This document shows positions 45,517 through 49,944 of a stretch of DNA of 49,944 bases, piece after piece. This DNA is from Gemmatimonadota bacterium. Its GTDB lineage: Bacteria; Latescibacterota; UBA2968; UBA8231. Below the pieces are notes generated by a model. That model worked only from the letters and a program-made list of their open reading frames with translations, searched no databases and was not told the DNA's origin. The stretch covers positions 1 through 49,944 of the forward strand of contig PATE01000141.1 of the NCBI GenBank assembly GCA_002712305.1. Reading direction: 5' to 3'. The first letter of the stretch is position 1. Each line of letters begins with the position of its first letter. The position numbers and the translations under genes are program-made.

Positions 45517-46568
45517 ACTTTCGCTCTCAGTTCAAGTATCTGTTCATGTGGATGAGTCTGAGCGTTCTGGGGGCTTGCACATCAGGACTTGAACCGACCC
45601 TGCAGACACTGGTCATGTCCTCGGACGCCGACAGCCTTGCAGCCGGGTCGAGATCCGTTGCGCGCCCAGCGTGGGCGACGGAAGGCCGGGGGGACACGGC
45701 GGCTCTGTCTCAGGTCGTGCTTCTTCTGCCCATGAAGGATGAGACAACCTACCTCAAGAGATCCGTATGGCCCGTGCAGACGGGCATTCCGGCCGTGTTG
45801 GGGGACAGTCTGGCAACCAATCCCTTCTATCGAGTTTTACCCGTCGATTCGGCCGCCGTATTCCTCACAGAGGATGAGCGACTGGGGAACATGGGAGCGG
45901 ATCGTGCCATAGCCATCGGGCGTTTTCTCGGGGCAGACTGGGTGCTGTTCGGGAAGATCAAGGGGCTGACGATGGATCGCCTGACGGCGACGGTCCCCCT
46001 CGGTGGCCATCGACGCTACTCGGGCGTCGCCCGCGTACATCTGTTTCTCTACAACGTCGTCGACGGTCGTCGCGGGCCGGATATCGTGGTCGAAGAGGAA
46101 ATCAACAGCAAGCGAACGGGAATCACCAATCCCGCCTCACACGTTCACCTGGATAGACAGTTCCGGTATATCGATCAGATCCCCTGGGCTACGGAGGACT
46201 TCACGACGAGCCTCGTAGGCCAGGCACTGGCGGCCTGTGCTGCCCGCTTCGTCGAACAGGTGGCGGAGATCGTAAAACCCCCGCCGACTCCCGGCGTTTC
46301 GGAGCCAAAGATCATAGATATCGATGGGGATTCCGCGTATATTAACATCGGCCTCGTAGACGGGATTCAGAACGGCGACAAGTTTGGTGTTTGGGACAAA
46401 GGACGAGAATTGCGCGACCCAGAGACCGGGCAGTCTCTCGGCCATGCCTTGCCGCGACGCGTTGGTGTGGTACAGGTCGAGCAGGTGCTCAGCGACAATC
46501 TGACCCTCGCACGGATTCTCGACGGGCAGGCATCCATCCTCCAAGGCTATTCAATCCGCCCTGAATAG
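45513..46568 (+). CDS. CsgG/FlgT-like lipoprotein
   Basis: 351-residue lipoprotein. The signal sequence (MNFRSQFKYLFMWMSLSVLG) ends in the lipobox LGAC. The middle has RAIAIGRFLGADWVLFGKIKG, the mark of CsgG/LpoB-type alpha-beta domains that sense or build envelope structures, then a variable strand region. The last 90 residues (SAYINIGLVDGIQNGDKFGVW, GVVQVEQVLSDNLTLARIL) match the C-terminal beta domain of FlgT-like proteins. The ATG at 45513 overlaps the larA stop (ATGA); an ATG three codons earlier is possible. It belongs to the galU-larA transcript. An envelope role is likely. A functional tie to LarA is not obvious and may be only transcriptional. Confidence 0.8.
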   Translation: MNFRSQFKYLFMWMSLSVLGACTSGLEPTLQTLVMSSDADSLAAGSRSVARPAWATEGRGDTAALSQVVLLLPMKDETTYLKRSVWPVQTGIPAVLGDSLATNPFYRVLPVDSAAVFLTEDERLGNMGADRAIAIGRFLGADWVLFGKIKGLTMDRLTATVPLGGHRRYSGVARVHLFLYNVVDGRRGPDIVVEEEINSKRTGITNPASHVHLDRQFRYIDQIPWATEDFTTSLVGQALAACAARFVEQVAEIVKPPPTPGVSEPKIIDIDGDSAYINIGLVDGIQNGDKFGVWDKGRELRDPETGQSLGHALPRRVGVVQVEQVLSDNLTLARILDGQASILQGYSIRPE

Positions 46569-46584
46569 ATCGACGAAACAAACC

Positions 46585-47073
46585 GTGCACAGCAAACGAT
46601 TCACCTCTCTCCGTCAGTATTCCCTGGCAGGTCTCTGTGTCCTGCTCGCCGGATTCCTCTCCCAGGACTTGAGCCCCGCAGCAGCTTCCTCGGGCCAAGT
46701 GCGCGTACTGTATCTTCTCCATCCAGATATGCCCGCTCAGGTGGCAAGATTGCAGCAGCTGCGCGACAGGGCCTCCGTCGACGAGAGTGTCGACGTCGTG
46801 GGCATCAGCCGTATTTCTCCCGTGCCTGAGACTGTGCGAGCACTGCCTGCCGATGTTTTCGTCCGAGACGTTCGTGTCGACGTGTCGACGCGTCGATGGG
46901 TGGCTGCCCGACTGCAGAATGCGGGGGACGCTCTGCGCGTCGAAGGTCCGGACGCAGTTTTCACCAGCGACCGGAAATCGATCGATGTAACAATGGCCCA
47001 TGCCGGTCTCGCCTTGTTGGCGACTGACATCGATTTCAGTACGTGGGGTAAGGTCAAGGACCTGTTCCGGTAG
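46585..47073 (+). CDS. Secreted protein of unknown function
   Basis: 162 residues with a clear signal peptide (SLAGLCVLLAGFL, cleavage near SPAAA-SS). The mature part is an alternating strand-helix protein with VRVLYLLHPDMPAQVARLQQL, DVVGISR, VRDVRVDVSTRRW and a closing THxAHAGLALL-like helix (TMAHAGLALLATDID). It may be thioredoxin-like or periplasmic-binding-like in fold, but no CxxC or other active site is visible. A GTG start at 46585 follows the lipoprotein stop by 16 bases; no strong ribosome site is seen. It probably closes the galU-larA-lipoprotein transcript. Family not recognised. Confidence 0.6.
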   Translation: MHSKRFTSLRQYSLAGLCVLLAGFLSQDLSPAAASSGQVRVLYLLHPDMPAQVARLQQLRDRASVDESVDVVGISRISPVPETVRALPADVFVRDVRVDVSTRRWVAARLQNAGDALRVEGPDAVFTSDRKSIDVTMAHAGLALLATDIDFSTWGKVKDLFR

Positions 47074-47130
47074 ATACGACGTGTGCTTCACAACGGCCAT
47101 GGGTGGAATCCCAAGCCGGAGCCACCTATC

Positions 47131-47185
47131 GTCATCACATCGCCACGTTATCACATCGCCATTGCATGTTATCACATCGCCATTG
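47131..47185 (+). repeat. Three iterated ATCACATCGCCA direct repeats
   Basis: The 18-base GTTATCACATCGCCATTG occurs twice exactly (47147-47164 and 47168-47185), 21 bases apart. A third partial copy, GTCATCACATCGCCACG, is at 47131-47147. The 12-base core is at 47134, 47150 and 47171. The copies lie 80-130 bases before the TolB-like gene, in the 190-base gap (47074-47263), which otherwise shows only a GGAGG ribosome site. A 21-base period puts two copies on the same helix face, which suits a transcription-factor site. Confidence 0.85.
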
Positions 47186-47263
47186 AAGGGCTCAACCGGG
47201 ACGCGTGAGACACAACAGAGGCACGGACGGGCCCGTCCAGTGCAAGAAAAATGGAGGTAGTCT

Positions 47264-48484
47264 GTGAAGGTGCTCATCCGATGGGGCTTGTGTGCCATCG
47301 GCCTCGCCGCGTCCGCCTGCGGTGTAAATGAGGTCAAGGTTGAAGTTCGCGGTGGCGATGGGCGACTCGTGCGCCTCGAGGCAGAGCGCTTGCAGCCCCT
47401 GTTCAATCGGCTCGTAGAGGCGGGAACCTTTACATTCACGGAACTCAATAGTGGTTCCTATGACGTGACTGTCTCGGCAGCCGGTTATGTCGAGACCAAG
47501 ACCGTGGAGGTAGGCTCTCCTTCGATCTCGGGCGTGCAGACCTTTGAACTGAGTTTCGACATCCCAGCGGGGAGCAATCCCGAATTCAAACCCACAGGCA
47601 CCATTCTCTACGCCTCGACGCCCACCCGCGTCCGCGACTGGGACCTATTCACCGTCCCGGCAGCCGGAGGCGAGATCACACAACTGACCGATACGCGTGA
47701 CTTTGAGCAAAACCCGCAGTGGTCGCCAGATGGTCAACGGATTCTCTACACGATCGGCGATGTGATGTCGAATATCGACGTGGCCGTGATGAACGCGGAC
47801 GGTTCGAACTCGACAAGGCTGACCCAGCATCCCGAGTCTGACAAAGAGGCCTGTTGGTCACCGGACGGTACCCGCATCGCCTTCGTGAGTCAGCGGGACG
47901 GTGACATCGCAATCTGGACAATGGGCGCCGATGGCGCCGAACCCCGGAAACTCGTCCAGGGACGTCATCCCGCCTGGTCACCTGACGGTCGGATGATCTC
48001 TTTCACCTCAGGCCAGTTCGAGGGGAACGACGAGATCTACGTCATCAACACCGACGGCAGTGACATGCGCCGTCTGACACAGGACAAGCGGTTTGATTGG
48101 TTCCCCTCGTGGTCCCCAGACGGTCGCTGGCTCGCCTTCAACTCCGAGCGATTCGGCGGTCAGGAACTGATGATTGCGAATCCGACAAGCGGCGACCAGA
48201 TCCGCATCACCGTTGCTGAACTGACCTTCGAGCAGGATCCGACCTGGTCACCCGATGGGGCGGGGCTTGCCTACCAGGGCAAGATGAAGATCGACGACAA
48301 CGGCGAACTGATGGTAGACGAAATCTCGGTGGGGAAGAAGCGACCGTCTGGTACGTTCGACATCTTCGTCGTCCCCAGCACCGGTTTCGACTGGGACGAC
48401 GCGCCCAGCAAGCCAATCCTCCCGGTGAATCTGACCAACACCGACGATCGGGACGAGATTTCACCCAGCTGGCGAGCGTTCTGA
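47264..48484 (+). CDS. TolB-like WD40/PD40 beta-propeller lipoprotein
   Basis: 406 residues. An N-terminal export signal ends in LAASACG (lipobox-like, with Ala rather than Leu at -3). Then comes a small CarboxypepD_reg/PEGA-like beta domain (about residues 25-95, SGSYDVTVSAAGYVE). Six TolB-type propeller blades follow, each with a WSPDG motif (QNPQWSPDGQ, ACWSPDGT, PAWSPDGR, PSWSPDGR, PTWSPDGA, and a closing PSWRAF). The blades also have IYVINTDGSDMRRLT-type strands. Such proteins sit in the periplasm or at the cell surface and bind proteins. GGAGG is 8 bases before the GTG start. No tolA/pal genes are adjacent, so this is a TolB-like protein rather than the Tol-Pal component. The iterons upstream are its likely control region. 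Confidence 0.88.
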   Translation: MKVLIRWGLCAIGLAASACGVNEVKVEVRGGDGRLVRLEAERLQPLFNRLVEAGTFTFTELNSGSYDVTVSAAGYVETKTVEVGSPSISGVQTFELSFDIPAGSNPEFKPTGTILYASTPTRVRDWDLFTVPAAGGEITQLTDTRDFEQNPQWSPDGQRILYTIGDVMSNIDVAVMNADGSNSTRLTQHPESDKEACWSPDGTRIAFVSQRDGDIAIWTMGADGAEPRKLVQGRHPAWSPDGRMISFTSGQFEGNDEIYVINTDGSDMRRLTQDKRFDWFPSWSPDGRWLAFNSERFGGQELMIANPTSGDQIRITVAELTFEQDPTWSPDGAGLAYQGKMKIDDNGELMVDEISVGKKRPSGTFDIFVVPSTGFDWDDAPSKPILPVNLTNTDDRDEISPSWRAF

Positions 48485-48517
48485 GCTCGTCCCTCTTCGA
48501 GAATCCGTAGGTCGCCG

Positions 48518-49944
48518 GTGGACCGCGTCCTGGTCGCAATTCTGCTGGCCGGCCTGGGGCTGCGGCTCGTCGAGATCGGTGCGCCTCTGATCGACCAGCA
48601 GGCGTGGCGGCAGACGGATACGGCGGCCATTGCCCGCAACTATCTGGAGGAAGGCCTCGACCGGCCGTTCCACCCCCGCGTCGACTGGCGGGGCGACACC
48701 CTCGGCTATGTCGAGATGAACTTCCCCCTGTTCCCCTATAGCGTCGCTGTGCTCTATGCCGCCGCCGGCGGCGTTCACGACTGGCTGGGGCGACTACTGG
48801 CCGCCCTCCTGTCGACCGCCTCGGCCGGCATCCTCTATCTGCTCTGTCGACGGACCTTTGGCGATGTCGGTGTCGCTCGCGTCGCCGCCGCCCTGTATCT
48901 CGTGGTGCCCGTCAGCTGGTTCTTCGGACGTGCCTTCATGCCAGAGGCGCTGATGATGCTTCTGAGCCTGGCCACCCTCTACACTTTCGAGCGCTGGCTG
49001 AGGTCATGCCGCTGGGCGGATTTCGCGACGGCCGTAACCTGCGCGGCGGCCTGCTTTCTGGTGAAGATTCCGACGTTGTACCTCGGCTTTCCCCTCGTCG
49101 CCATGGCTTGGCAGGCCCGGGGCCCGTCCTTCCTTCGAGACCCGCGGATGTGGCTCTACCTCATCGCCGTGCTGGCTCCAGCCGCGGCCTGGTATGCCCA
49201 TGCGGCCAACCTGTTTCACGAGACCGGGCTGACCTTCGGCATCTGGAATCGTTACGGCTACGACAAGTGGGACTCCTCCCTGTTGCTCACCGGGGAGTTC
49301 TACGCCGTGATGGCTGTGCGCTTCGCGCACAACATTCTCACGCCCGTCGTGGCCCTGCTCACGGTGGCCGGAATCATGCTCACAGTGCGACGTGTCCGCG
49401 AAGAGGGCGGTGGCGGCCTGTACCTGCTGATCTGGGGTGCCGGCCTCGGCCTCTATCTGGTTCTCGTGCCGGAAGGCAACCACAAGCTCCACTACTACCA
49501 GCTGCCCTTTGTGCCGGTCTGTGCCATGTTGGCGGCTCTGGGGCTGATCACCTGGATCCGTCGTTGCGGGACCCCTTGGGGCCCGAGGCTCGTCATCGCC
49601 ACCTGTGCCGCCACGGTGGCTTACAGCGCCTGGGTGGCACACGACTATTACCGGCCGGGCAACAACGTCTACCACTACCATCGCAGCGCATGGGAGGCCG
49701 GCAGTCTCTTCGACTCCCGGGCCGACGCCGATGCCGTCGTCGTCACCGGAGAGATCGACGACAACGCTGGCGCAAAGTACCGGTCGCAGAACCCGACGCT
49801 CCTCTACTACGCGAATCGGAAAGGGTGGCAGATCACGCCGGACCAGTTCCAGGACGAGACGCTGTCGGCCCTTCAGCGGCGTGGCGCGGACCTGTTCTTT
49901 GCCGCCGTCGGCTTCGTCCGCCCCCACTCCGAGTTCTGGGAGGC
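48518..49944 (+). CDS. GT-C integral membrane glycosyltransferase (3' end outside window)
   Basis: An open frame of at least 475 codons runs off the right edge. The start is a GTG at 48518, 33 bases after the TolB-like gene. The first transmembrane helix is LVAILLAGLGLRLVEIG, followed by the loop DQQAWRQTDTAAIARNYLEEG, the polar first-loop motif with acidic/Arg residues that marks GT39/GT83-type (PMT/ArnT-like) enzymes. Eight or nine further hydrophobic helices follow (YLLCRR, VAAALYLVVPVSWFFGRAFMP, WLYLIAVLAPAAAWY, LYLLIWGAGLGLYLVLVP, LPFVPVCAMLAALGLI). The C-terminal part begins a soluble domain. Such enzymes transfer a sugar from a polyprenyl-phosphate donor to protein or lipid in the periplasm. 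The acceptor is unknown. Confidence 0.85.
   Translation, partial: MDRVLVAILLAGLGLRLVEIGAPLIDQQAWRQTDTAAIARNYLEEGLDRPFHPRVDWRGDTLGYVEMNFPLFPYSVAVLYAAAGGVHDWLGRLLAALLSTASAGILYLLCRRTFGDVGVARVAAALYLVVPVSWFFGRAFMPEALMMLLSLATLYTFERWLRSCRWADFATAVTCAAACFLVKIPTLYLGFPLVAMAWQARGPSFLRDPRMWLYLIAVLAPAAAWYAHAANLFHETGLTFGIWNRYGYDKWDSSLLLTGEFYAVMAVRFAHNILTPVVALLTVAGIMLTVRRVREEGGGGLYLLIWGAGLGLYLVLVPEGNHKLHYYQLPFVPVCAMLAALGLITWIRRCGTPWGPRLVIATCAATVAYSAWVAHDYYRPGNNVYHYHRSAWEAGSLFDSRADADAVVVTGEIDDNAGAKYRSQNPTLLYYANRKGWQITPDQFQDETLSALQRRGADLFFAAVGFVRPHSEFWE

Noticed and set aside
47131-47185. Short repeats as a CRISPR array
   Set aside because: Spacers are only 3-4 bases beyond the core, copies number three, and no cas gene is present.
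46489-47448. 319-codon minus-strand frame
   Set aside because: It lies antisense to three plus-strand genes with signal peptides or lipoboxes and has Arg/Ser-rich composition typical of an antisense shadow in GC-rich DNA.
49004-49927. 307-codon open frame on the minus strand at the right edge
   Set aside because: It is antisense to the GT-C glycosyltransferase. Its product is His/Gly/Glu-rich without domain-like segments, while the plus-strand frame gives regular membrane helices and a GT39/GT83 motif.

Overview
The window reads as about 50 kb of ordinary chromosome from a GC-rich (roughly 60%) Gram-negative bacterium. The Gram-negative call rests on a TonB-dependent receptor with an N-terminal carboxypeptidase-regulatory-like domain, a second outer-membrane beta-barrel and several lipoproteins. 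The mix of FN3 repeats, a lipoprotein with a formylglycine-enzyme fold, TolB-like propellers, PPDK and dispersed biosynthetic operons suggests the FCB superphylum or a neighbour (Latescibacterota-like or Gemmatimonadota-like). That placement is a judgement from gene content, not a marker-gene result. No insertion sequence, phage gene, tRNA, rRNA or CRISPR array is visible.

Left part (1-8.2 kb): the end of a large FN3 protein closes at a strong terminator. A small helical protein and tilS then diverge. tilS-ftsH-folP-cdaA form a tightly packed operon with stop/start overlaps. CdaA carries Asp-Gln-Ala where the family has Asp-Gly-Ala. Arginine block (8.2-16.6 kb): a sigma70-type promoter overlaid by two ARG boxes 3 bp apart precedes argR-argB-argD-argH. 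The operon continues into two tandem enolase-superfamily paralogues and an M20 metallohydrolase, an unexplained extension of the arginine operon.

Middle (16.7-33.5 kb): ligA; a haem O synthase gene; a larB-mobA pair; a small coiled-coil membrane protein facing a lipoprotein with a sulfatase-modifying-factor fold; parA-parB; ppdK; a TonB-dependent receptor behind a 393-base divergent region rich in inverted repeats; and ilvB-ilvN.

Right part (33.8-49.9 kb): one minus-strand operon holds a 59-codon acidic ORF, an outer-membrane protein with calcium-binding-type repeats and two tandem M19 dipeptidases. An acyl-CoA synthetase gene follows. A minus-strand HAD phosphatase / PfkB kinase / unknown-protein operon diverges from galU-larA-lipoprotein. 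After a secreted protein come three short iterons, a TolB-like lipoprotein and a GT-C glycosyltransferase cut by the window edge.

The least explained systems are the enolase pair plus M20 enzyme in the arginine operon, the HAD/PfkB/unknown operon, the OMP/dipeptidase operon, and the larB-mobA and larA-lipoprotein couplings. LarA keeps the catalytic residues known from Lactobacillus plantarum, so nickel-pincer cofactor chemistry is probably real in this organism.
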